From: Crocodylus rhombifer
Taxonomy: Eukaryota; Chordata; Crocodylia; Crocodylidae
Length of the DNA: 64,000 nt
Direction of reading: 5' to 3'
Assembly (NCBI GenBank): GCA_038503035.1
Contig: JAVSML010038921.1
Span: 35,589-99,588, forward strand
In this document: positions 49,866 to 62,182 of the stretch, in pieces
Layout: every line of letters starts with the position of its first letter
Numbering within the stretch: position 1 is the first letter of the stretch
Program-made: the position numbers and the translations under genes
The notes under the pieces: generated by a model
Database searches by the model: none
Seen by the model: the letters and a program-made list of their open reading frames with translations, nothing else
Told to the model about the DNA's origin: nothing

Positions 49866-50332
49866 AAGGTGAATTTATTCAGTCTTGCGATGCAGAAGGT
49901 CTGACACTCTTCCAAAGCCTCCAATAACTAAATTAAAAGAATTACTCAATTTAAGTTTCATAAAGAAAGAGGGAAAGCCAAACTACTGAAGTTCCTGAAG
50001 TTTATGATTTGGTTTGAGAGTTTATGCAGTTTATGTAATTTATCTGTTACAATAAATAAGTTGGGCATATACTGTATTGCAGCTTAGCATTACTCTGTAG
50101 GTTAGCACACAATTTGCCCTGGGCAGTCAATGACTTTTATGCATCCCTCTAACAGATAGAAAGGGCAAGAGGAATTCAAGAAACACCTGTGCGGGTGCCA
50201 GAGAACTTTTAAACCAAAAGTGTTAAACATGCAGCCTGTGAGCCAGATCTGGGCTGTGGAGCTATGCTGTTTGGCTCCCAGGGTTCCCAGAGGGTCCTGG
50301 AATTCAGGGCAGGGGTAAATAGAGTGGGACCC
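49866..50332. other. Intronic sequence, no gene recognised
   Basis: AT-rich, without assigned repeat. Confidence 0.35.
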
Positions 50333-50589
50333 TGTCACAGAGCACTTAGGTGCCCTGTGCCTGAAAGTGGAAATGGCTCAGGAGAGACCCCTAGTGGTGA
50401 GAGAGGGGAGGCTCAGCTAGCTGCCAGGGCAGTACAGGTCCTGGTTGCTAGGACAACCAGTGAAAACCAGCTGACAGGAAGGGGCAGGGCTTGGCCCTTC
50501 TTAAGCCGAGGACTGAGGCCAGGAAGGCAGTTCCCCTCTGGCGGCCAGGGAAGGGGGAGCTTGGCCGGGGGGGGGGAGAGAGAGAGAAG

Positions 50590-50633
<44 letters not shown>

Positions 50634-51277
50634 ATGAGCATCCCCTGGTTGCTGCCATGAGTTGGAGTATTTCTCAGAATGTTGTTCTGACCGTACGGTT
50701 TAGCTTTAGGTTATAGCCAGGAGGCTTAGATTTGCATTAGAGCCTATTGGTTGGTGGTATTGCTTCTGTTTGTAGTTTTATAAGACCGGAGGACTGGGTA
50801 AGGTTATTAGGGGTTGGAGGAGGGCTCATAGGGGCTCCATGATAGTGTGGGGACCCTGATGCCAGAGAAGGCACAACATTCAGGGGTGCATTGCAGTGTG
50901 GGCAGTTGCAAGAGAAGCCCCAAGAGTGCCTGTGGTGGCACAGGCTGTAAGAAGAGCCAGAGAGCACCCATGGGGTGCAGAAAGGGAAAATGACCAAACA
51001 ACGTCCGGTACATCTGTGAGGCTTGATGAGTGGTGCACCCCAGCCTTATGGGCTATGTGTGGCTCCACTCACCCCTGTACCAAGTCACCCAAGATAGAAC
51101 ACAGACTGGGAGACATCAGGGCACCATGTCAGAGAGGACTAAGGGCAGCCTCCCTTAAACATTATCAACATCAAAGATGTGGCAGATGAGATTGTGAGGG
51201 TGCTTTTAATATCACCTTGGCACGGTAAGGGGCGCTAGGGGAGTTCACGTCCACCCCTAGGACCCAGTCCTGTTACA
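50333..51277 (+). repeat. Probable solo LTR, family shared with 53 and 63.6 kb
   Basis: Starts TGTCACAGAGC and ends CTGTTACA. Its 5' part (GAGAGACCCCTAGTGGTGAG, GGCTCAGCT, CAGCTGACA) matches the repeat entering the right edge of the window, and its 3' part (TATAAGACCGGAGGACTGGG) also matches there. Flanks GACCC and GGCCC are an imperfect 5-bp duplication. It contains the AGCC tandem run. Confidence 0.55.
50588..50633. repeat. (AGCC)n microsatellite
   Basis: About 11 tandem AGCC units within the LTR-like repeat. The reading frames that pass through it give (QPAS)n-type or LAGW repeats and are not genes. Confidence 0.95.
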
Positions 51278-51339
51278 GGCCCACTGCCAAAAATTGGCAC
51301 ATCCCCTGTTGGGGATGTATGGCAGTGGCAGGGGATAAG

Positions 51340-52296
51340 ATTTCATAGATTTTATAGACATTAGGGCTGGAAGGGACCTCGGGAGATCATCGAGTCCAGC
51401 CCCCTGCCCAAAGGGCAGGAAGTCAGCTGGGGTCATAGGATCCCAGCAAGATAAGCATCCAATTTACTCTTGAAGGTGTTCAATGTAGGTGCTTGAACCA
51501 CCTCTGCTGGCAGACTGTTCCAGACCTTGGGGGCTCAGACAGTAAAGAAATTCTTCCTTATGTCCAGCCTGAAACGGTCTTGCAGGAGTTTGTGACCGTT
51601 TGACCTCGTCATCCCTTGGGGTGCTCTGGTGAACAAACGTTCCCCCAGATCCTGGTGGTCACCCCTGATAAACTTATAGGTGGCCATCAGATCACCCCTG
51701 AGCCTGCGCTTTTCCAGGCTAAAGAGTCCCATGGCTCTCAGCCTGTCATCGTAAGATCTGTTTTCCTGACCTCTGATCATGCGCGTGGCTCTCCTCTGGA
51801 CTCTCTCAAGTTTCTCCACATCCTTTTTGAATTGTGGAGCCCAAAACTGGATGCAGTACTCCAGCTGCGGCCTCACCAAGGCCGAGTACAAGGGGAGAAT
51901 GATGTCCCGGGATTTGCTTGAGAAGCATCTATGGATGCACGCCAGCATTTTGGTCGCTTTACTAGTCGCAGCATCGCATTGGAGGCTCATGTTCATCTTG
52001 TGGTCAATGATGACCCCCAAGTCTTTTTCTTCTGTAGTGCTAACCAACGTAGCACTGCCGAGCCGATAAGGGTGCTGCAGGTTTTTCCTCCCAAGGTGGA
52101 GAACCTTGCATTTTTCGGTGTTAAACACTATCAGGTTCTCGTCTGCCCATTTGCTGAGCTTGTCCAGGTCAGCCTGGATCACCCGCCTATCTTCTGGCGT
52201 GGATGCTTTGCCCCAAAGTTTGGTGTCATCGGCGAACTTGGCCAGTCCACTCCTAACTCCAATGTCCACATCGTTAATAAGCAATGGCTGTATTAG
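51340..52296 (-). mobile_element. CR1 LINE, longest copy in the window
   Basis: The minus-strand frame 52284-51535 encodes 249 residues from FINDVD-like MLINDVDIGVRSGLAKFADD through the RT C terminus to DIRKNFFTV, where a TGA ends it. The catalytic FADD motif is present. The other copies read CGA (Arg) at that TGA. The 3' UTR and TCATAGATTTTATAGACATT tail end at about 51342. It is 5'-truncated at about 52296, so it cannot be a source element. Confidence 0.9.
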
Positions 52297-52985
52297 CCTC
52301 TGCCTCCAATGCCTCTGCCACCGTGCCCAAATCCTGCCTGTGAGAAGCCCTGTGGTTTGTATTTGCTCTCAGCTGGGTGAAGGCCCTGATCTAAAGTAGA
52401 TTTATTAGGAAATACCTCAATGTCGGGAGAATTGCTTGCACCTGACCAAGAGGAAACTTGATGAGGGGGGCAATTCTCAATTGAGATTTAAGTACAGGAT
52501 GGATAGGGCCACTATCCATTATTTCAGTGTCAAAAAAGCAGATTTCTACGGAGTAAATGCCTATTCAGTTGCAGAAGTAAGTGTTTCTCAATGTGCTGGA
52601 AAAAGGAGGTGGGCAGAGATAATATACCGTATTTACCAGTAGTGAAGTTGGGGGTGGGTACAGTTAAACTTACGAGAGGCACCCGAATGGCCACCACCTC
52701 CACAGAATCTTTGCCCTGGCAGCAAAATCAATACCATGCTGGTGCTTTTCCAGCAGCAGCTGGGTCCACTGACACTGCTTCTACTGTAAGACCAACACCT
52801 GGAGCATACAGACCATGCTGCAGTGGCAGTAGCAGCAGTAACTGGGGACTGCGTTTGTATCCCCTGCATGGGTAAGATTTTGCCCCTCTTTCCCTTTGAC
52901 ACTCACAATCCATGCCCCTCCAATGATGTCACCACCCACCTGCCTCACCCTTTGGTTTGCCCAGGGTGTGAGCCCTACTTGTTAC
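52297..52985. other. Intronic sequence, no gene recognised
   Basis: Mixed composition, with overlapping short ORFs at 52591-52913 on both strands and no domain. Confidence 0.4.
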
Positions 52986-53911
52986 CCCTCTAATATTATA
53001 CACGGTCACAGGGCACTAAAGTGCTTGCTCCTTTAAGAGCAGAAACTGCCTAGGGAGAGGGCCCTAGGAGCCAGGCAGAAATGCTAGAGGTATAGGTTAC
53101 ATGGCAGCAAGCTAACAAGGGAATTAGGCTGCACCTGCACCTGGTCAGCTGACTGGAAGAAGGCAGGGCCCTGGGCACATATAAACCCCAGGGTTGAGGC
53201 TAGTAGGGGTTAGTTCTCTGGCAGTGTCCAGGGGTAGGAGCCTGCAGTGAAGACTTGCCCAGAGATTCTATGGTTGCCTGATAGGCTGTATATAGGGCTA
53301 ATGGGCTCCAGGAGCTCACTAGGTACCCTGGCCTACAGGGCACTTAATGCTGGGGGTAAGTAGACTCTTTTTAAAAGGACAGAGTGCACAGTGAACTACT
53401 TATATTATGTTATAGCCCAGGGGCTCATATTTTGGTTGCAGTTTATAAACTGGTGGACTGGACTGAGGGTACTAGGGAGGAGGAGGCCTCACTGGGGCCA
53501 CACTATTGTGTGAAGGCCCCAGTGCTGGTGTGGGTGCAGAGACAGGGCTATGGAGAGCCGAGCAACAAAGAAGAGGCTGAACTACATCAAGGCTTTAAAG
53601 GAACAACATTTAAATACAATCTGCAAGGCTTGGAGCATGGTACAGGGGTGGTTTTGGAGCCATGCATCTAGCCCATAAGGCTGAGGGTGTCCTGTGAGGC
53701 ATTCATGTTGAGCGGGGCCCAAAAGGGGTCCAAGAACCCACAGGGTTCAGTGGGACCCATCGGGACAGTGTCCAAACACAAATGCGAGAGCAGCTTCCCT
53801 ATTTATTATAATTACCAGCAAGATGTGGTAGGTGTCCCGTTGGGCAGGATTGGCATGGTCACAGAGCCCTAGGGGCATCACAGCCGTCCCTGGAGACCTC
53901 ACACTGTGACA
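52986..53911 (+). repeat. Probable solo LTR, same broad family as 50.3 kb
   Basis: Begins GGTCACAGGGCAC and ends CACTGTGACA. It shares with the others GGTCAGCTGACTGGAAGAAG followed by GGCAGGGCC, a TATA-like CACATATAAACCCC (about 53176-53190) and GTTTATAAACTGG near the 3' part. No perfect flanking duplication was seen. Confidence 0.45.
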
Positions 53912-54045
53912 CTCACATAACACATGCACCTTTTCAAGAAAAGGTATATATCTTGTTCCTCCCTCTTTATGCTACCATGCAATTCTGTATAAGTCTGAAG
54001 AACCTATTCCAGAATCTAATCTGACTTAAAAAGCTACATGAAGCA

Positions 54046-54373
54046 GGGCTCATCTACATGTACAATTAGTGTGCAGCAATAAACTCCAGCCATATTGCGC
54101 CCAAGTTTATTGCTCCTGGACACTGCATCTGAATGTGTGCCCAGGACCACAGTAAGCTCGGCCAGGTTGGAGCAGGTAGGTAGGTGGGACTGTTCCAACT
54201 GGCTCAGCGTGCTGCAGAGGAGTTGGCTGGGGCACAAGGGTGTTTACAAGTTCTAGCCTTTTGTGGAGTTAATTGGTTGACTCCATCCTAATAGCACTGG
54301 ATGTGTAGATGTTGAGATGTTTAATGCAGAGATAATTAGGCAACTGCAGTAAACATCTCATGTAGCTGCACCT
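54046..54373. mobile_element. MITE, GGGTGCATCTACAC family
   Basis: Left GGGCTCATCTACATGTAC, right CATCTCATGTAGCTGCACC, with the GGAGTTAATTGGTTGACTCC inner motif. Confidence 0.6.
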
Positions 54374-54885
54374 TCAGTAGACTATGTCCAGGATCCTTAT
54401 CCTCACGAAAAGAGCAAACCAGGGACACAAACTAGACATCAGTCACAGCTCCCAGCACAGGTCTGGCTGAATTGGATTCAGACTGATTGGTGTCTGTATA
54501 TGCAGTACTCATCACTGTAGCTTTGGGCTTTGCTTTCTGCAGACATTTTGGCCAGCTACTTTTAAGAACCTGAATATCTGTTGACTGGTTGCTTTTGTAA
54601 CAGATTCAGAGGAAGCTGGTCATTTCTACCAGTAACAGGAATTCCACTTTGAATTCTTAAAATCATGCCCTGATAGGAAAGGCTGGTATATATTTTGCAC
54701 AGGCTCCTATGATTTCTTTCACAGTATAACTTAAGCTAGCTTCACTACCAGTATGTCTATGCTGCAGTCTATGACATGGTTTAGAAGTATTTAAGCTAAG
54801 GTAAATTGAACCAGCTCAAAGTACTGAAAGCATTTTACCTAATATAGCACAGAGCTCAATACCCCTAATTTACCTTGCTTCTCAG

Positions 54886-55337
54886 GGGTGCATCTACACA
54901 TGCAATTAGCACAAAGAAATAAACTATGGCACAGTTTGTGCTGGAGCTTATTTCTCCCAGGCACTGTATTTACATGTGTACCCAGGACTGCAGCAGGTTC
55001 TGCTGAGGCAAAGCAGCCCCAAACTGGCAGGGGACCTGGGCAGTCTGTGTGGTGGCATTGGATGGTGGAGGGGGCTGGCTGGGGCATGAGGGTGCTACAG
55101 TGCAGGGATAGCCTGCAGGCAGCCCCCACACTAGAGCACCCTTGTGCTGCAGTCGGCCCCAGTCACTGTCTACATGTGTGTTGTGGTGGCATAAATAACT
55201 GTGTCATAGAATAATATATGTCTTGGACATACTATCATTCAGTGGAGTTAATTTATTGCACCCTAATATGGGCACATGGGTAGATAGTGTGATGCTTTAC
55301 TGTAGAGGTAATTAGTCAATTCCACAGTAAAGTGCAT
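54886..55337. mobile_element. MITE, GGGTGCATCTACAC family
   Basis: Left GGGTGCATCTACACATGC is the best-preserved terminus in the window. The right end stops at CACAGTAAAGTGCATGCAG without the final TAGATGCACCC, so that end is truncated. Confidence 0.65.
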
Positions 55338-56352
55338 GCAGTAAATTAGTTGGTGAAGGATTCCACACTGCTGACAGCTACATTGCTTCTGGTAGCTGAA
55401 TTGCTCATTTAAAGCTAGCTCAGGTTACTGAGCTACTACTGAAGTTTGTAGTGTAGACATAACCTCTGTAGTTGCACAGAAACTTTCATTCTGGGCAGCA
55501 GTAGAGAAGCAATCTTTTTTGAAAAGTAAGGAACTGAAAAAATTTGGGCTAAAGTCTACTGTGAAGATCCAAGAGCTATACATATTAGGACCAAATATAA
55601 ATTAGTTGAGTTTTAATGATGAAATTCCATGTTGCAATGCTGCCCTTAGACTGCATCTGTACCATGTCTGTGGTACTCACTCTCAAGCATATCCTGCCCA
55701 TCCACCCCTACGTGCATGAAGAAAACCTGCAAATACAATGGTAAAGCTGTTCTGGCAGCATTTTCAGAAGTTGCTTTTCTCTCCAGCAAACTTGGCAACG
55801 CTTGTGGGGAATGCACTCAGAGTGATTTCAACACCACTTGTCTAGGTCTGGCATGTATGAATGAGATATGTGTGTGAGGGTGGGCATCTGTGACAAAGTC
55901 AAGGATGCAGTGTAGACATTCACTTAGTAATCAGTAGAGCCAAAAGTACTGAGGTACCTAATAATGCAGACAGCTTCTGATACAGTTTACAAAAGTGCCT
56001 AAGAAATTGGCCAGTGAAAAATCAATGGAAGTTGGTTGTCTTGCTCGCTTAGACATTTCCTAAAATGTCTTGAGGAGCCTATTGGCATCCTTAATCTTTG
56101 CAAACCCTGATCCTCAGGCATACTGAACACCCAGGACTCGGGCGTATCACTTGTAATATGAAGGTGGTTAAACCCAGGGATACTGAGACAAAAAAGAAAT
56201 ATCAACCATTTCATCTTGTCCTGTGGTCCCTAATATGGAAATATAGAGCTAGAAAAAACGTATTCTCATGAATGAGAACTTTAAATATCAGAATGAATAT
56301 TTGACCCTTTTTAATATATATAAAAATATGACTAATATTTTTATTATTAGCA
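55338..56352. other. Intronic sequence, no gene recognised
   Basis: AT-rich, nothing identified. Confidence 0.35.
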
Positions 56353-56750
56353 GGGAGCACCTACATCTGAAATTAGCCTGTCTAGATAAACTCTGGCACA
56401 GTTTATTGCTCCCAGGGAAGCATCTTCATGTGTGCCCAGGACTGCAGCATGTTGAGCTGGGGTGGAGCAGCCCTAGCGGGCAAGAGCCCTGAGGATCAGC
56501 CTGCTAGCCTGGGCCTAGTCTGACATGGTTCATTGTGCAGCCAGGCAGCCCCAGCCCTGGTCAGTGTCTACCTGAGTGTTGCAGTGAAGTAAATAACTGC
56601 TGTAGGATAGTACTTGTATTGAGCAGTATGAACCTGTGGCAGAGTTAATTATTTTACTCTGGCCTAATAGCTCTGCATGTGTAGCTAGAGACACTTCATT
56701 GTGGAACTAATTGGGCAACTCTGCAGTAAGCATCCCATGTAGATGCACCC
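56353..56750. mobile_element. MITE, GGGTGCATCTACAC family
   Basis: Left GGGAGCACCTACATCTG, right GCATCCCATGTAGATGCACCC. The core is degenerate. Confidence 0.6.
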
Positions 56751-57396
56751 ATGATATCTTTATGCCTTTGAGCACTAGTTCAGACCCCACTATGCTGGTA
56801 CAAATCCAAAACAAAGTTCCTTCTCTAAAGAGTTAACAGCCTAAGACAAGAGTCTGAGAGTACAGGTAGTCCTCGGAGCAAAAGGAAACAATAGATAAAA
56901 TTGGTCAGCAAGATAGGCAGTGGACTTGGCTCACCAGCAGCCCAAACACTACCCTGTTTTTTGTTGGCATTGCAGAAAATGGCAGTTTTAGTGAGGAATT
57001 TCAAGGAACATACTGAAATAGCTTTGCAGGTGGTGACTCCTCAAAGGAGCTTGCACAGCCCCTTTCAGGTGTTGCTACTTCTACCTGCTGTAGAGGAGGA
57101 GGAATACACTACTGAGACATTTTTGTGCAGGGAGGTGACCAGACATACTGGAGCATGTTCAAATGCATATGTAAACCAGATATAAATGGAAACATATGCT
57201 ATCAAACAGCAAATGTAGTAAAATCTAATAACGGCACCATTTTTACATCAGGTAGGTGACTAATATTATCAGTAATTTTACCAAATTCATATCACCAGGT
57301 CATCAACTGGCATAGTTTGGCATAGATCTAGCTTAAGATCTAGCCTGTATATGATTATGAATGTATATTGAACATATTTTTAGAATGTGAATGTGT

Positions 57397-57472
57397 GTGC
57401 GCGCACATGCACGCACACACACACACGCATTATGGATTTTTATTCTTTAAAAAAATGTGCGTGTGTGTGTAT
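57397..57472. repeat. Dinucleotide (CA/GT) repeats
   Basis: Interrupted GT/GC and CA runs at 57397-57428 and a GT run at 57459-57472. Confidence 0.85.
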
Positions 57473-57475
57473 AAA

Positions 57476-57725
57476 GTAAAAGCTTTGTTATCAACATGAG
57501 TGGGGTAAAGGGAGGTGCCAGTTATTTAAAAATTCCAGCTATCTGAGAGTTATATGGAAGACAGCGGCATACTTGTAATACAAATACTTGATGTGCACGT
57601 GTGTGCCAGATAGACTTGCCAAAGATTCTGGTTGCTAAAGTGAGGATTTGTATTGGGGGATATTGGAAATTCCAGTTAATAGAGTATTTCAGTTAAATGC
57701 TGGTTAACAGAGCTTTTATTGTGTG
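57476..57725. mobile_element. Candidate small inverted-repeat transposon (pogo/Tc1-like MITE)
   Basis: The left end AAAAGCTTTGTTATCAACAT and the right end, read on the minus strand, AAAAGCTCTGTTAACCAGCA form an inverted repeat of about 20 bases with a few mismatches. It is about 250 bp, non-coding and flanked by GT repeats. Confidence 0.45.
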
Positions 57726-59385
57726 TGTAAGTATGTACTCTCACTTTCACTCACCTGGGAGCACTGGTCAGATGATCAGGGGTCCCAGGTGGGCACATGG
57801 AGCCCTCATCTCAGATATGCTCCACTGGCTGGAAGTGTGAATCAGCTGACTGGAGCTGCCAGCTAGGGGAGCGCCTATCGTGGGAGCCCCATCAGCTGAT
57901 CGGAGCCTCCGGTGGGAGGAGTGCATTGGAGTAAAGGACTCCATGTGTTCCCACAGCTGGGAGCCCTGATCAGCTGATTGGACCTCCTAATCATGTGAGT
58001 GCAGGGAGCCAGCTTTGCTACTTGCTGGTGGTGCAGGAGGAGCCCAAGATTATGATCATGAGCTCCTCCTGCACAAGCAAAATGGCAGGATGGGATCTGA
58101 TGCTGGATCCCTCGATCAGGCCTCCTGTCTGTGCATGTGTGGCCTGGCAGCACCAGCAGATCCCATTGTGCCTTTAATTTAATGTCTGCCAGCAGCCTGA
58201 GAGTCCTCTCATTTGGATATAAGGTCATAAGGTAAAGTACTGGTGGGCTGCTTCATTTCACATCTTCCTAACAGATTTTTGGCCACGGGTACCACTGCAT
58301 GATACAATGGATTTATTGAGGCCCTTAATTTGACATTTTTGTTTCTCTGTCTTCTCTTCTTACCAGGTGCCGTTTTCATGTGGCTGCTGGTAAACCAAAT
58401 GAGAATTTTGAATCCTTGGGTACTACTTTCAAATAGCATACTGTTTGAATTTAGACTGCTCTGCTACTTGCAAGATTAACTTACACCAGATATTTGGCTG
58501 GTACTATTGTACAAATCAGTGCAAACCTTGGCCCTTGTATTACAGTTACAAGCACAATTAAAGTCAGTCTGCCAGATGATGCTTTTTCCTCATTCCTTTT
58601 TAAATTATGTCTTTTTGGGGCTATGTCCCCTACTTAAAAGTAGTTTTAGAAGCAGATAGGTTTTCATTTGCATGAACAGTTGCGGAGTACTAAAGATGTT
58701 TCCTTGGAAACTTTAAATGTCTGAAACAATCATTTACATAAACAATACTGTCATCAAAATTTCACATTTTTCAGTTGAAGGGGGGGAACTTTACCTATTT
58801 GCATAGGAAACAATTGTATTTAATAGAAAGAAGGGTAGAGATTAATCTTTTATGTTTTTTGTTTTTGTAGTCCATCTAGAGAAAAATAACCCTCCTTTTT
58901 AATATCAGAGCAAGCAAAAAGTTATCTATCTTGTAAATTATTCTAATTCATTAAATTTAATTTATAGATTGATTAATTGTATTCCCTGAAATATCCATTT
59001 TAGAATTCTATGGAAATATTTATCTCTAATTGCCATGCAAAATACTGCTGCCCTTTCCTTTGGGTAGGACAAAAACAACTGTGTCATTTCCACTTTAACA
59101 TGGATTGTTTCCACAAGTCAAGAGCATTCCAATTGCTTTTAATCATCCTGCTCATAACTCTGATTTTTATGCATAGCTAGAAAATCCTTCAAATTCTTAT
59201 ATTTTCAGTGACAAATGCCTACTTAATATTACTTATTTTTGTCTCTCTCCAGTTCCCTTCTTTTTGTATTCCTCACTAACAAGGCATGCAGATACAAAGA
59301 AGAATTACAGAAAAGTCCAAAAACTGAAAACTTAGAATTTTGTATATGTCCCTCTCTGTTACACTAGCCTACATACATACACGCT
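57726..59385. other. Intronic sequence with a CAGCTGAT-rich patch
   Basis: About 57760-57990 repeats the phrase GGGAGCCC...CAGCTGAT...GGA three or four times in degenerate form. The rest is AT-rich with no gene. Confidence 0.4.
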
Positions 59386-60482
59386 AGGCCTGTGCTAAGC
59401 AGCAAGTATTCACTTTGAATTCAGATTCAGCTGATTTGAATTACTGTCCTGATTCGATTTGGTCAAATTAGATCCGAAGCTTCAAGTGCCACTTCGGAGA
59501 TTTGGTCATAAAGTAAACAGGCAGCAGTCCTCACCATGCTGGATACCGGTGTCTCCAACTGCTAAGTCTGTTGTGGTGGGCAGAGTGGAGAGGGAAGCAG
59601 GGGCAGATCAGTGCCCCCATGGCAAGGAAGGGATTGGGGCTGGAGCTGGGGCTGGGACAAGCTGCCCAGCTGGGGTGGGGAGGAGCAGGAGTCAGGGAGG
59701 GGAGCTCCTGCCACTGCATGCCACTGTGCACTGCTGGGCTGGGAGGCATGGGAGCAGGCATGTGCCCCCAGATCTGCATGGGGTGGGGTGGGCCGGGCCG
59801 GGCTGTACTCTGGGAGGCTAGCCCCCTTCCACCCAGAGCAAGCTGTGCCTGCATCATGCCCCTTCCCCCCACTCCAGCTGGGCAAGCAGCAGCAGGGTAG
59901 AGCCCCTGCTCTCAGAGCTGCCATGCCCACATCCCACACACTCCCACCCTGGCTGGGCAAGTGGCAGCAGGGCAGAGCCCCTGCTCTTAGCACTGCTGTG
60001 CCCACACCCGGTGCCCCTGCCTGCCCTGCCTGGGCAAGTGGCAGCCGGGTGGAAGGGATCTAGCCTTCCAGAGCACAGCCCAGTCAAGCCTGCCCCATGC
60101 AGAATCTTTTCTGGGGGCACATGCCCACTCCCATGCCCTCCCAGACTAGCAGCAAATGGCGGTGAGCAGTGGCAGGAGCCTCCCTCCCCAAGTCCTGTGT
60201 CTGCCTGCCCTGGTGGGGTAGCTTGTCCCAGCCCCACACCCCTTCCCTCCTGCCTTTGCCCACCAAAACAGACTTACTAGCTGGAGGTAGCTGTGCCCAC
60301 CGTGGCTGCCTGTTTAGTCTATGGCCGAATCTGTGAAGTGGCACTGAATTGATTCGGAGGCTTCTGATTCGATTCAGACCTTTTAATTGGTCTCCTGATT
60401 TGATTCAGATTCAGAGATTCAGCCGCCAAATCAGGCCAAATCTCCTTCAAATTGAATTGACTACTGAAGCTTCACATAGCCC
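59386..60482 (+). repeat. GATTC-rich dispersed repeat, copy D (most complete)
   Basis: Left end AGGCCTGTGCTAAGCAGC and right end (minus strand) GGGCTATGTGAAGCTTCAG are weakly inverted. Both arms are dense in GATTC/GAATC, and the core is a 750-bp GC-rich segment with internal repeats of GGGCAAG-GGCAGC-GGG type (59880-60050). The many overlapping core ORFs on both strands have no domain and are composition artefacts. Confidence 0.6.
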
Positions 60483-62182
60483 CAACACGCACAATGTTGC
60501 CATTAGAACCCTCAAGGCATATCCTTAAATAAGTCTACTCTTCTTTCCTAACTCTTGTCATCCTCAGACTTCACAGAAACAAAATGTAGCAAAACTGTAG
60601 CATGCTTTCTGTTGTGCTCTGTCATAAAACATGGACAGAATGTGCTAAATAACAGGGTTCAATGAAAGTAGTATTCTTGTAGATGATGAATGTAGTATTT
60701 TTGTTTAACTGGGTACATATACATTTTCTAGTTTTTTAATAATCTGCTGTATGATTAATAGTATTTCTACCTTATTGGTAAGCACCTACTTTTGTGTTTA
60801 GAAGTGGAGAAATATCTGTCTCAGTTGGAAATCTGGCAGAACGTAGGGCAGGGTGACACCCTAAGGATATATTATCTTTAAATGGATCTTGGTGACTTGA
60901 AGCTCTTTGAGTGTGGTGGTATTATCCTTATTTTACAGATAGGGGAACAATGGCAGACAGGTTAAATAACTGGCCAAAAAAAATCACAAAACCACATAGC
61001 TGATAAAATGGGATCTTGAATCAGTGTTTTGATTCCCAAAGTCAAATCCTGGATCCATTGAAGTCAGTGGAAAAACTCTTACTGACTGTGGGCCAGGATT
61101 TTACCCCAAGCCCTCTGTTCTGACTGCTAGACCTGTTGATGGAGGCTGAAACGTGATATGTTGCTAAAATGTACTTCAATTGTTGTATTAGGATAGAATG
61201 TCAGTGTTCATAGTTAAACATTATTCAAAGTTATTAGATTGACCTGATTTTGTGTTAATTTAATGAATTTATGGTATTCCTGTTAAATTAGATATAGTTT
61301 GAAACCTTAACAACAGACAAAAATATCTACTTTGTGATAGTGCTTGGGAGAGGGAAGAAAAGCTAATGTTCATTAGAGTAATCAAAAATTCTCAAATAAC
61401 ATGGGAGAAATTGTTATTTCATTTCTAGGGTGTCATGAAAGTTTGCAAATGAGATGATTAGCATTTAAGTATTGCTAAATGTGATATTTGTCTGTAGATA
61501 TTTGTTTCTTCTTGCTGTGTGAAGTCTCATACATAAGTTTTGTGGTAATTTTCTAATATGTCAGAATTATTTGTTAGAGGGAGAAAATCAGTTTAAAACA
61601 ATCTTATAGTACATTTGTGCACTTTTTCACATGGGAACTGTGGACCCAAAAGTTGTCAGTCTTCTCAGTTCATGTCTCTTGTCTCATGTAACCTGTAAAA
61701 AGTATTATTATTTATCTTTTTACTATGCTCTTCGGTCCAAATTCTTATATGGTCCAACTTCCATGTCAATAAAGATACGCCTAGATCCTTCTGGTTCTGT
61801 TTTTGCTTTGTGAGATAAAATAGATAAATATATCTCAAATTTATAGATTTTGCAATTTAATATCTCTGAATGTAAATGGACCCATAGAAAGTCAGTTCCA
61901 AAAGAAGCAAATTCAATCACCATCCTCTTCATTCATTTACATTTTCCGCAACTCTTTCTTTTGCTGATGTCCCCATCTTTCCCCATCCTAAACTTTGGAT
62001 AGCTATCTCTTTTGTCACCATAATTTTTAGGCAGATAAGTTGAATATATCAGACCATTGTTTGAGAAGAAAAAAACCCCTTCAGCCTATGATGAAATGAT
62101 AGTTTTAGCAGAACAAAATAGACTAAGCAATGATTAGGTATTTAAAATGATGATTAATATGGATAGGCAAACATAATGTTAC
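60483..62182. other. Intronic sequence adjacent to the upstream exon
   Basis: AT-rich. About 61020-61110 (CCATTGAAGTCAGTGGAAAA) is an old interspersed-repeat remnant. No coding signal. Confidence 0.4.

Larger units (their letters stand above)
13705..62182 (-). other. Intron of about 48.5 kb of the SLC32A1-like gene
   Basis: Bounded by a GTAACA donor next to 62183 and a polypyrimidine tract plus CTGTAG acceptor next to 13704, both on the minus strand. The phase matches at both ends (CAG|GGA). The intron holds the ERV/Gypsy/CR1 nest, two further CR1s, LTR-like repeats and MITEs. The ERV is antisense to the gene and the Gypsy is in the sense direction. The boundary calls depend on linking two exons 48 kb apart, which rests on protein homology only. 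Confidence 0.75.

Noticed and set aside
50264..50716. 150-codon ORF with a QPAS repeat
   Set aside because: The repeat is the AGCC microsatellite translated; the rest lies in an LTR-like repeat.
59459..60344. Cluster of overlapping 90-150-codon ORFs on both strands
   Set aside because: All fall in the GC-rich core of a dispersed repeat and have proline/alanine/glycine-rich low-complexity translations with no domain.
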